A stretch of DNA of 64,000 nucleotides from Porticoccaceae bacterium (GTDB taxonomy: Bacteria > Pseudomonadota > Gammaproteobacteria > Pseudomonadales > Porticoccaceae), in assembly GCA_026005035.1 (NCBI GenBank), contig BPKH01000001.1:457610-521609 (forward strand). Reading direction: 5' to 3'. Shown in pieces: positions 49,444-59,083 of the stretch (positions within the stretch are counted from its first letter, which is position 1; the number at the start of each line of letters is the position of its first letter). Position numbers and translations under genes: made by a program. The notes below the pieces were generated by a model. It saw only the letters and a list, made by a program, of their open reading frames with translations, was not told the DNA's origin and did not search any database.

Positions 49444-49554
49444 GTAGCCCGGGTGGAGCGAAAGCGGAATCCGGGAACTCGCGCCCAATCGCGGCGCCAT
49501 CGAGGAATCCGTTGGCCCCGGATTCCGGGCCTGCGGCCCTCCATCCGGGCTACG
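49444..49554. repeat. Copy of the GTAGCCCGGAT repeat (dimer 4, unit A)
   Basis: The arms are nearly intact (GTAGCCCGGGTGGAGCGAAA at the left, CCATCCGGGCTACG at the right). The inner arms CGGAATCCGGG and CCCCGGATTCCGGG pair. The preceding AATCGTAGCCTGAATGGCG may be a remnant of another unit. Confidence 0.88.
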
Positions 49555-49578
49555 GCGATCGCAGGATCGTAGCACCCC

Positions 49579-49692
49579 GTAGCCCGGATGGAGCGAAGCG
49601 GAATCCGGGAACATCCAGATCGCGAGCCTGGGGATCCCCGGCCTTGGGAAACCCCGGATTCCGGCGCCTGCGGCGCCTGCATCCGGGCTACG
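49579..49692. repeat. Copy of the GTAGCCCGGAT repeat (dimer 4, unit B)
   Basis: It is a full-length, near-perfect copy, very similar to the unit at 41710, including the shared centre GATCCCCGGCCTTGGGAAAC. Its right terminus contains the TAG stop codon of the next minus-strand gene. Confidence 0.92.
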
Positions 49693-51272
49693 GGGTGGGA
49701 AAGCGGGCGCGCCAGGCGGCAAGCCGCGCTTGGCGTTCCTCTTCCAGGCGCGAGCGCTCGGCCAGAAGCCGCCGGTACCAGGCGGCCCGGGCGGGGGCGA
49801 GGCGCCCATGCATCCGCTCGACCGCCACCCAGGCCCGGCCCCGGGCAGCGCGACGCGCGCGCTCTTCGCTTTCTTTCACCAAGCGCTCAAGGGCTGCCGC
49901 CCACTGTTCGGGGGTTTCGGCGAACACGGCCACCTCGTGGTGGTGGGGATCGCTGCCGTAGACCACCGGCGAACAGATGGGCACCACCCCGGCGGCGGCG
50001 CATTCCACCAACTTAAGGTCAGACTTGAGGCGGTTGAAGGGCGTGTCGGCCAGGGGCAACAGGGCAAGGTCGCAGCTCGCCAGCACCCGCAGGTACTCGG
50101 CGGGCGGCAAGGTAGGGTGAAAGGTGCGCGCCACGCCGTCGGCCAGGGCGTCGTGAAAGGCGCAATCGTGCACCACCACCACTTCCACCTGGTCGCGCAG
50201 GCGCTTCAGCGCCCCTTGCAGTGCGGGAAGCATCGACCGCCAATCGTCCTGACGGTTGAGGGCCCCGAAAAAGATCCGCACCCGCCCATCGGCCCGCGGT
50301 GGGCGGTCCGGCAGAGCCAAAACGCCGTTGGGCAGCACCGCCACGTGGGGATTCCACTGGCGCATCAGGCGGGCGAGGGGCTCGGTGCTGACGGAAACCG
50401 CGTGGACGCAGCGGTAGGCGTAGAAATCGCTCTCCACGTACTCGCGCCAGTGGCGCGGGTCGTCGTCCTGGTCGGACACGAGTACCCAGCCGGCGGCGGC
50501 CAGGCGCTCGAGATTCGCCTGCACCTCGGGTTCCACCAGAAAGCGCCGGTGGAACACCAACACCCCCGGCGGGCGCAGGCCGCCGAGGGCTAGCCGCTCT
50601 TCGCTCCAGAATACCCGCACCCCCGGCAACGTGCCCAGCGCCGCCAGGGGAAAGTCCACCCGCGCCTCGGTCACCCCCGCCACCTTGCGCAGTCCGGTGG
50701 CGGCCACCAGGAGGGGGGGGACGGGGGCTGCGCGTGGCGCGCACCACGAAGCCCGCGGTGGTCAGGCGCTCGGCGGCCTCCGGGACCTGCAAGGCGGCGC
50801 CGAGCGCGCTTAGGGGTTCGGCGAGGGATCTCGGCAAGGGCGTCCCGGGGAGCGGCAGGATCTCGCGGCCCGCAAAACCCCACTCCGCAAGCCGCTCTGC
50901 CCAGCGTTCGGGCAGCTCGGGGGCGGCCGTCTCCACCTCGCCGCGCAGCCAGGCGGCCAGGGCCCGCGCATTGCGGGCGTTGGGCAGGATCAGGCAGCAT
51001 ACCCCGTTTGCGGTGAGCGCCTCGAAGAGCGGCCGCAGTCGTTCGGGGGAGGCCAAGCGATCGGCGTCAGCCACCACCAACAGGTCGGGCGCTCCCCCCA
51101 GGGCTCGGGCCAGCTCAGCGACCGCCGGCCAGGTTCCCTCCCGCGGCCGGACGAGGCGCGCCGCCGGATTGCGAGCCAGATAGGCGCGGGCAAACTCGCG
51201 TGCGCCGAGCCACACCACCCGCGAGGCCGCAAGGGGCAGGCGATCGAAAGCCGCCCGAAGGCCGTCTTTCAC
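49688..51272 (-). CDS. Two-domain glycosyltransferase, frame interrupted
   Basis: Joined across one frameshift, the gene encodes 527 residues. The N-terminal 160 residues (SRVVWLGAREFARAYLARNP, DLLVVADADRLASPERLRPL) resemble a degenerate methyltransferase-like Rossmann domain without a clear cofactor loop. The C-terminal 340 residues form a glycosyltransferase-type domain (WVLVSDQDDDPRHW, VRIFFGALNRQDDWRSMLPA, SDLKLVECAAAGVVPICSP). The break is at the run of eight G at 50713-50720, and seven would restore the frame. GTG 51272 overlaps the upstream gene's stop as GTGA. The stop codon lies in a repeat arm. Confidence 0.72.
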
Positions 51273-52527
51273 CCTTCCACCCCGGGATAGACCCGCGCCG
51301 CCAGAGCGTTCACCCAGGCGAGCTGGCGCGGCAGGCAGACGCGCTCGAGGTCGTAGTGGGCGGCGGCGAAGCGCCGCGCGTTGGCGCCCAGGCGGGCGCG
51401 CTCCTCGGGCGCTTCGAGCAGCCGCACCACCGCCTCCACCAGGGCGTCGGCGTCGAAGAAATCCACCAGCAGGCCCGTCTCGCCGTGGCGGATCGCCTCT
51501 CGCACCGGCGCGGTGTCGCTCGCCACGATGGCGCACCCCAGGCTCATCGCCTCGAGCAGGCTCCAAGAGAGCACGAAGGGATAGGTGAGGTAGACGTGCA
51601 CGGTCGACACCTGGAGCAAGCGCACGAAATCGCCGTAGGGCAGCCGGCCCACGAAGTGCACCCGCGCCCAGTGGTCGTCGGAAATCTGCGGCCGCACCTC
51701 CTCGATGAAGATCTGCTTCCAGGTCTTGCCCGCCGGTGGGCGCGCCCCGTAGCTGACCTCGTCGCCGCCGACGATCACCACCCGGGCGCCGGGCCGTTCC
51801 CGCAGCAGCCGCGGCAATGCCCGCATGAAGCGGTGATAGCCACGAGTGGGCTCCAGGTTGCGATTGACGAAGGTGATCACCTCGTCGGCTCGGCTCAGGG
51901 CGAGCGAGCCGTGGGTGAAGGTGGCCTCGGGGTCCGGTGTCAGGCGCGCGGTGTCGATGCCGTCGTGGATCACCGCGATGCGGGCCGCGGAACGGCATGG
52001 GAAAGGTGCTCGCCTGCCAAAAGGTGGGGGAAATCCCAGCAGCCGCCAGATCGAAGTGCAAGTGGTTGTTGGCGTTTTTTCATCCGCAACCGGCAGGCGG
52101 CGGCCGGATCGCCGCGGTCGAACTCGGGGTCGAAGCCGGTGTCGGCTCCCCGGGGGAGGTAGTAGAACTCGCAGTAGATGCCGAGAGGCGCATCCGGCCA
52201 GACCTCCTTGAGAAAGAGCGACTCCCCCCAGCCCGGGTGGGCGACGATGGCATCCGGTGCAAAGCCCTCCTGGGCCAGCGTCCGGGCGGCGTGGAACGCC
52301 GCCTCGCCGCGGATCACCTTGGTTTCCAGATCCTGCACCCAAGGGTGGATGCCCGGGGTGGACCCGCGGCGCACCCGCACCTCGTGCAGCCGCACCCCCT
52401 GCCAGTGGCGTTCGCCTTCCCGCACCCCCACGGCGAGTGCGCGCACCTCGTGACCGGCGCGGGCGAGGGCGGGCGCCAAGTGTTTGAATTGGCCGGGGAA
52501 ATTCTGGTGGACGAAGAGCAGGCGCAT
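51269..52527 (-). CDS. Family-4 glycosyltransferase, frame interrupted twice
   Basis: Three frames join into a 418-residue glycosyltransferase. The start is MRLLFVHQNFPGQFKHLAPA, then HPGWGESLFLKEVWPDAPLG. After the first break the text continues as NNHLHFDLAAAGISPTFWQA, and after the second as IAVIHDGIDTARLTPDP. The donor domain includes VLSWSLLEAMSLGCAIVASD and ETGLLVDFFD. The breaks lie in the run of six T at 52075-52080 and near 51983-51988. Removing one base at each restores a full-length frame. It is coupled to the next glycosyltransferase by a 4-base overlap. Confidence 0.82.
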
Positions 52528-52612
52528 GCGCCGCGGCCGTTGTCAAAACCGCGGGCGAGTCTACCACGTCCCCCGTCCAATCGACCCGAGTCCCGAAGCC
52601 CACCCAACGCCC

Positions 52613-52705
52613 GTAGCCCGGTTGGAGCGCAGCCCGGATGGAATCCGGGGAAACGGCGTCCGAGAAGTGCAGTGGGGGTGAACGCTGTCCCCGGTTTTCG
52701 GGCGT
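52613..52705. repeat. Degenerate copy of the GTAGCCCGGAT repeat
   Basis: GTAGCCCGGTTGGAGCGCAG is followed by a second GCAGCCCGGATGGAATCCGG, so the left arm looks duplicated and fused. The right half (CCCCGGTTTTCGGGCG) is poorly conserved. It lies just before the stop of the P-loop kinase-like gene. Confidence 0.65.
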
Positions 52706-52710
52706 TGGGG

Positions 52711-53316
52711 TCACGAATTCGTCGGGTTTAGCAGCGCCAGCCGGCGTTCGATGGCAGCCGTCAGCCAGGCGGTGCGCTCTTCTACACTCATCGGTTTGCC
52801 AGGCAGCTCGAGGATGCGCCGCTTGTCGAGCAAGAAGTGGGCTAGGCCCAGAGTGGTCGCGTGGATGCGCAGCCGCACCCAGGGGTTGGGGTTGCGGCGC
52901 ATCCCGGGCCGATCCGGCTCCCGCTCGACGAAAGGCAATGCGTTCCAGGGGGTCACCACCACGAAATGGTATCGCCGTGCGGCTTGCGCGCAGCGGCCCA
53001 GAAAGCGGCGGGTGATCGTTGGATCACAACGAACGTGAAGATTGTTGTTGAACCAGGCGCAGAAGAGATCGATGGCGCAACGATCCGCCACGAAGCTTTC
53101 CCGCCGCGCTTCTTCGCCAATTTTGCGATCGAACACGGCGAATAGTTCCGCTTCCCACTCGGCGACGGTCTTGCCCTTGCGGCGAGTGATCCGGCCATCG
53201 TAGCCCTCTTCGAGAAAAGGCAGATCCAAAGCCTTGGACAAAGCCAGCGCCAACGTGGTCTTGCCGGTTCCAGAGGTTCCGGTCACGGCGATTCGCAATG
53301 GGAGGGCGGATTTCAT
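52711..53316 (-). CDS. AAA/P-loop kinase-like protein
   Basis: The 201-residue protein has a strong Walker A motif (RIAVTGTSGTGKTTLALALS, near residues 8-27) and an ESFVADRCAIDLFCAW region. It also has a FVVVTPWNALPFVEREPDRP segment resembling the lid region of NadR- or deoxynucleoside-kinase-like proteins. The phosphate acceptor is not identifiable. ATG 53316 gives the normal spacing to the P-loop, although the frame is open upstream. It lies between two glycosyltransferases and the RTX gene. Confidence 0.72.
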   Translation of the reverse strand: MKSALPLRIAVTGTSGTGKTTLALALSKALDLPFLEEGYDGRITRRKGKTVAEWEAELFAVFDRKIGEEARRESFVADRCAIDLFCAWFNNNLHVRCDPTITRRFLGRCAQAARRYHFVVVTPWNALPFVEREPDRPGMRRNPNPWVRLRIHATTLGLAHFLLDKRRILELPGKPMSVEERTAWLTAAIERRLALLNPTNS

Positions 53317-53377
53317 GGCAGACGGTTGAGTGGCATGCCCTTTGGGATCGCACACGGGTTCGGGGTTCGCCGTTAGG

Positions 53378-53526
53378 GTAGCCCGAACGTAGCGCAAGCT
53401 GAATACGGGAAGTAAGTCGCTCCGATGAAGCGCAGCCCGGATGGGGTGAAGCGGAATCCGTGGTGTCTTGATCGCGGGTATTGTGGCCCCGGATTCCGGC
53501 GCCTGCGGCGCTTCCATCCGGGCTAC
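53378..53526. repeat. Copy of the GTAGCCCGGAT repeat with a duplicated left arm
   Basis: A first left arm (GTAGCCCGAACGTAGCGCAA) at 53378 and a second (GCAGCCCGGATGGGGTGAAG) at 53432 precede one intact right arm that ends CCATCCGGGCTACGG at 53527. It lies in the 308-base gap between the kinase-like gene and the RTX gene; the terminator below is the only other feature. Confidence 0.82.
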
Positions 53527-53540
53527 GGCTACGGTATGGG

Positions 53541-53577
53541 CAAAGAAAAGCCCGCTCCCGGGTGGGGGAGCGGGCTT
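53541..53577 (-). terminator. Intrinsic terminator of the RTX gene
   Basis: A perfect 12-base stem (AAGCCCGCTCCC paired with GGGAGCGGGCTT, 53548-53559 and 53566-53577) is followed on the minus strand by TTTTCTTTG. It lies 47 bases beyond the RTX gene stop. This is the clearest rho-independent terminator in the window. Confidence 0.88.
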
Positions 53578-53624
53578 GGATGGGTCGACCGGCCGGGGTT
53601 GCGGCGCGGCCTTGGCCTTGCGCT

Positions 53625-56600
53625 TTAGGGGACGTAGGCGACGTCGTTCGCTTCCAGCAGGGCGTTGTCGAACACCGCGAGGAGCTTGATCTCCGAGGCA
53701 TCGATGATGTTGTCGCCCGTGTTCTCCTGGTAGAAGTAGAGCGCGGTGTCGCTCGCCCCTTGCACCAGGTAGAGGACGTTGTCGCCCACGCCGGCCACCG
53801 CCAGGTTGGTGTTCAGGTAATTGAGCAGGTTGGTGAACCCGCTCTGCACCAGGTCTGCGTCGCTCAGGCTGGTGTTGGTGTATACCGCGAGCTCGTTGGC
53901 GGAGATGTCGAGGGCGGCGTCGTTGAGCGTGGAATCGACGGCTCCATCGGTATCGGTATCCACCGCGGTCTCGAGATTGCCGCCGATCTGGATTTCGTCG
54001 CCGTCGTCGACGAAGTTGGTGACCCGATCGTAGCCGGTGTTCTGGCCGGTCTGGGCACCCTCTTCGGCGCGGTCGTAGCGGACCACGTCGGCGTCGCTGT
54101 CGGCGCCGAGGTCGATCTGATCACCGCCGGTGGAGCCGATCACCGTGTCGGCGCCCGCGCCGGCATCGATGGTGTCGTCACCGCCGCCGCCGACGATCCG
54201 ATCATCTCCACTGCCGCTGGCGATGAAGAGATCGGCCGCGCTGCTGACGTCGAAGAAGTCGAGGATATCGTCACCACCGCTATAGGTAAGGATGGTGCGA
54301 ATCCCAGATGCCTCGAAGTTGGCATCGCCGTTGACGTGGGCTTCGTAGAAGAGGTCCAGCACCTCGACGTTGGAGACCCCCGAGAAGGAAGCGTCAAAGA
54401 GGTCGCCAAATCCAGCCGCATTGCCGAAGTAATCATTCGGCTGCCCACCCGGCTGGAATCCGGGGCCTTCTCCGACGTGGAGGGTGTCGATTCCGTCTCC
54501 GCCGTTGATGAGGTCGAGCCGGGAGAGGTATTCGAGCTCGATGTAATCATCGCCACCACCGGCATCGACCGTGTCGGCACCCACGCCCCAACCAAGGTGG
54601 ATGTAGTCGTCCCCATCTCCGGAGATGACGGAGTCGTCGCCCGACTCGGCGTAGATGGTGTCGGCACCCGCGCCGGTCACGATGGTGTCGTCGCCGGAAC
54701 TGCTATCGACGTAGTTGTCACCGTCGCCGGCGTTGATCGAGTCGTCTCCGGACTCGCTCCAGATCGAATCATTGCCGGCTCCGGTGATGATCGTGTCATC
54801 TCCGGACCTCCCGTGAATGTGGTTGTCACCACTGAGATCGGTGATCCGGTCGGATCCATCCTCACCGTCGATGTAATCGTCACCGGAACCGCCGTCGATG
54901 GTGTCAGCTCCGCTGCCACCAAGGACAGTGTCGTTGCCGACACCCGCGACGATGTTGTCGTCGCCGCTGTGGCCATCAATGCTGTCGTTACCGGCACCGC
55001 CGAGGATGGTGTCGTTGCCAGACCCACCCCAGAGGATATCGTCGCCGTCTCCTCCGTCGATGGAATCCTCACCGGCTTCTGCCCAGACGGTGTCGTCCCC
55101 ACCGCCGGCAATAACGGTGGTGTCAAGACTGCTGTCGATGTCGACGACATCGTCACCGCCGTAGGTTTCGTAGAGGACACCGCCTTCCATATCCCACAGA
55201 CTATCCGCGCCCTCACCGGTGTGGAGTTCTTCGACGTCCGGAAAACCAATTCCCTCCATCGCCACCGGAAGCAGGGTGCGGTCGCCAGAGGTGCCCTTGA
55301 ACCCGGAGCCGGGCTGCATGAACTGGATCACCTCGATGTCGGTGATGTTGGGGTTGTCCAGCTGATCCGCCAGGCTCAGGTTGGGGTTGGAGGCGACGAA
55401 CTCGAGCTGCAGGGTGTCGTAACCCGATCCGCCATTGGCGTTGTCGATGCCGTCCACGTGGTCGGCGGAGAGGGCGATAAAGAGATCATCGCCACCGGTG
55501 CCCACCAGGTTGTCGGCGTTTTCGGTGAAGATGAGCTCGTTCACCACGGTGATGAGGCCACCGGCGTAGGTGCCCGCGGTCACCGCCATGTCGTCGATGT
55601 AGACGGTGACGTTGCTGTTGGTGTGGACCACCACCCCGTTGGAGGGGTTGCCCAACTGGTCGGTGTAGAGCCGCAGCTCGGACCCCGCCTCGACGTTGGT
55701 GTCGACGAAGATCTCGAGATTCGCCGAACCGGTGGTCTGGTTGACGAACGCCTCGGTGAGGTCGATCTGCCACACGTCGGGGTTCAGATCGTCGGAGCGC
55801 AGGATGATGCACTCGAGGCCCGAGATCTGCTCTTCGTCCATGTCGGTGATGTCGGCGCCGCCCACCACCACCAGGGTGTCGGTGACGGAGTCGGCGTCGC
55901 TGCCCGCGGAGTCGAAGCGCAAACTGAAGTTGCCCGACACGAAGTCATCGTTGGCGACCAGCACGTCGCGCACGTTGCCGCCGAGGAGGGTGAACTCCCA
56001 GCCGGGCACCAGGCTGAAGTCCACGGCGGTGACGTCCACGGTCTGCTCGCAATCCTCGACGCGGAAGAAGACCTGGTCTTCGTCGTCCGAGGGCACGTCG
56101 GGGTCGTCCACCTCCTTGGGGCTCGTCACCACTTCGCCGTCGCCGTCGTCGTTGTTGTCCAGGAAGTCGACGGCCTGGATGCCGTTGTCGAAGAGATACT
56201 CAAGCAGCCCGGATTCATCGGCCGAGTAGCCCGCCTGCTCGAGATAGAGGCCGTTGCTCCAATCCTGGACGATGGACTCCCAGTCCTCGCGGGTCATGCC
56301 CTGGCTGAAGGCGGTGACCGCATTGGGGTCGTTGCCCAGGTAGGTGAGCGGCGGCAGCGGGGTGTGCTCGGAAAGCTCGGTGCGCACCGTGATGTGGTTG
56401 GCAAAGGCGGTCTGGAAGAGCCCGGTGGTGAGGTGGAGCTCGATGTTGCCGTTGCGCAGGTCGAAGACTTCCACGCTGCGGGTGTTGGAGGTCTCCGAGG
56501 TGAGCACGGTGCCTTTGCTGGCGGAACCACAATATATGCCGAAATCGCACTCGTCGGCGCCTTGGCCGTTGTGCAGGACGATCCGGTCGCCGTCCCCGTC

Positions 56601-58878
56601 GCCCATCAGGATGGTGTCCTGAGCCTCGAGGTGGTCGGCCTGCATCTCCAGGGTGTCGGCGCCGTCGCCCAGGTCCAGATCGAAGCGGTGGTCGCCGGTG
56701 AAGGTGAGCCAGTCGTCGCCTTCGCCCGCGTCGATGGCGACGGCGTTAGAGAGGCTCAGGCTGCCGCTCGCGCCGAGCCAGGTGAGGCGGTCGTCGCCGG
56801 CGCCCAGGGAGACGTCGATGTCGATGGTCCCATCGGCGTTGGTGTCAAACGACCTACCCCAAATGGTGACGACGTCGTTGCCGTCGCCCATGGTGACGTC
56901 GAGCTCGCCGAGGTCCTCGTCGCAGTCGCAGCCGACGTTGAGGGTGTCGTTGCCCGCCCCGGCGTCGACGGTCTGATAGCCGATGACGGCGAGGGTGAGC
57001 AGGTCGTTGCCGCCACCGGCATCCACCGAGTTGTCGCCCTCAGCACACCAGTCGCAGGAGGCCAGTTCGAGGGTGTCGTCGCCCACCCCCAGGGTGACCT
57101 CGTAGTTGAGGTAATCGCCGCGGCCTTGGACATAGTCGTTGCCGTCGCCGGCGTCCACCGTGGAGACGCCATCACCCGAGGCGGTGGTGAGGATGTCGTC
57201 GGTGTCGCCCCAGATCTCGAGCCAGTCATTGCCCGCGCCGAGGTTGACCCACTGCTCGCCGTGGAGGGCGATCAGCACGGTGTCCATGCCGCCCGCGGTG
57301 GTGACGGTGGAGTCGCCGTAGTCGATGTTGGAGTCGCAGTCGAAGGCTTCGGGCATCGTCGTCGTGGCAATCCTCGCCGTCCCAGCTCCAGCCCTGGAGG
57401 GCTTCCAGGTCGCCGATCACCAGGCGGTCGTTGCCTTCGAAGGTGGTGTAGGATCCGTTCACGCCGTTGCGGCCGGGGCTCAGCTCGCCGGAATCGACCC
57501 CGATGTCGTTGTTGCCCTGGGCGCCGATGATGGTGAGGGGTGCGACGCGCATGGCGCCCGCACTGCCCACCGCGCCGCTCACCGCGCCCTGACCCTCGAT
57601 GTCGATGTCGAGGTCGGCTTGGAGGCCGGAGGCGTCCACCAGGGTGACGGTGTTGCCGCCGGTCACCTGGCTGTTGAGGGCCTTCTCAATGGTGAGGTCG
57701 GCGTCGCCGTCGATGATCAGCGTGGTCCAGCTGGTGCCGACGTCGAGGCTCCAGATGTAGTTGAAGTCGGTGATGGTGACCTCGCCGTTGGTGAGGCTGT
57801 GGAGGTTCACCTGATCCACCTGGGACCAGCCGCCCAGGTTGGTGCTGTTGTAGAAATCGACGTCGAGGCAGTCGACCTCGGCCACGGTGAGATCGGCGGT
57901 GTCGTCGCCGGAATAGGCGTTGGCGTCGTAGCCGTAGCCGATCCAGCCGTCATCGGTGTCCACCACCCGGAAGCTCGTGTTGTTGACGCTCTGGATGTCC
58001 TCGAAGGCCCAATCGATGGACTGGTTTTCCCGGGTCTCGAGGGTCACCGGATCGTTGAAGTCCATGTCGGAGAGATCCAGGACGCCCGACAGAGTGCCGG
58101 TGCCGCCCGCGGTGACGGTGACGAGCTCGATGTTGTCGATGGTCGGGGCGGCGAAGAAGCTGTCGTTGCCCGAGATGGTCAGAGACAAGGTGTCGTCGCC
58201 GTCCCCGCCGTCGATCACGTCGCTCGTGTTGAGGGTCGACTCGGTGCCGCGGATGATGTCGTCGTTGTTGCCGGTCTCGTCGCCGGGGTTGATCACGTCG
58301 GTGCCGGCGGTGAGGACCACGTCGGCCGGCGGATCGAGCTGCACTTGGACCTTGGCGTCTTCCACCGACCCGCCGTTTTCGAGCACCTGGAAGCCGAGCT
58401 CGGCGAGTGCGAGATCATTGGAACCGAAAGTGGTGGCGAACCACTCGCCGAACTCCACCTTCTTGAAGAAGAGCTCCTGGGCGGCCAAGGCCACCGGATC
58501 GGAGCCGCTGTAGTTGTTGATGGCCTCGATCATCTCGAGGATGGTGGCCGCGGCCCCGGCGTCGGAGCCCAGGGCGGCGGTGTTGGCGTTCCAGCGGCCG
58601 ACCCAGAAGTCGACGCCTTCGGTGTCGCCCTCGGCGATGGGGTCGCGGTTGAGGACGTTTTCGTAGATGCGGACGACGATTTCCTCGACCGTCAGGAAGG
58701 ACGGATACAGAGCTTGGGCCGCCGGGCTTTTCCACATCTCGGTGGCGATCTCCAAAAGCGAGAGACCGCTTTCGTAATGGCCGGCCCAGAAGGCGAGCCC
58801 GCTCGCGTCCGGTGCGCGGTCGGGGATCGCCACGTAGAGCTGGACGAGATCCTTGCGCTGTTGAGCAGTGAGTGCCAT
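53625..58878 (-). CDS. DUF4214/RTX calcium-binding surface protein, frame interrupted once
   Basis: The N-terminal 130 residues are DUF4214-type repeats (LYVAIPDRAPDASGLAFWAG, then IYENVLNRDP). Strand-rich regions with acidic loops follow, then blocks of RTX nonapeptides such as GGDGDDILWGGSGNDTILGG, densest at about 54540-55100. The C-terminal end (IKLLAVFDNALLEANDVAYV) resembles an uncleaved type I secretion signal. The frame breaks near 57355-57367, at a GTC repeat; removing one base gives a 1750-residue protein. At least eleven cysteines are present, unusual for this class. The AAGGAGAAG site is well placed. The likely exporter is the operon at 36-41 kb. It may be an S-layer or adhesin. 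Confidence 0.85.
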
Positions 58879-58904
58879 TTCAGCTTCTCCTTGAAGAAAA
58901 CCTT

Positions 58905-58935
58905 TTTTTCACGTGAAAAACAGGCGGCATGCCGC
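58905..58935. promoter_or_regulatory. Two adjacent palindromes in the RTX gene leader
   Basis: TTTTTCACGTGAAAAA (58905-58920) and GCGGCATGCCGC (58924-58935) are both perfect palindromes, 26-57 bases upstream of the RTX start. They could be operator sites or leader RNA hairpins. The remainder of the 328-base upstream gap holds a repeat copy and no gene. Confidence 0.45.
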
Positions 58936-59083
58936 TACCTGATGGACCAAGGATAGGGGCATGTGGCGGTCGAAACCGCGAAGTGAGTCACAAATTCGCA
59001 CCGATTCCCCTCTGTGAGCCCCTCGGCCTTGCGGCATTCAACCCGATGGCAGGGCCAATTTCAACCCTCTGGCTTGGGGTGAA

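Noticed and set aside
54540-55100. Regular short repeats that could look like a CRISPR array
   Set aside because: The periodicity is that of nonapeptide RTX codons (27 bases) within an open frame, with no constant repeat and unique spacer pattern and no cas genes nearby.
53481-57530. A 1349-codon plus-strand open frame opposite the RTX gene
   Set aside because: It is antisense to acidic RTX repeats whose codon pattern keeps the opposite strand open; the product is valine/aspartate-rich low-complexity text with no family features, while the minus strand gives clear DUF4214 and RTX motifs.
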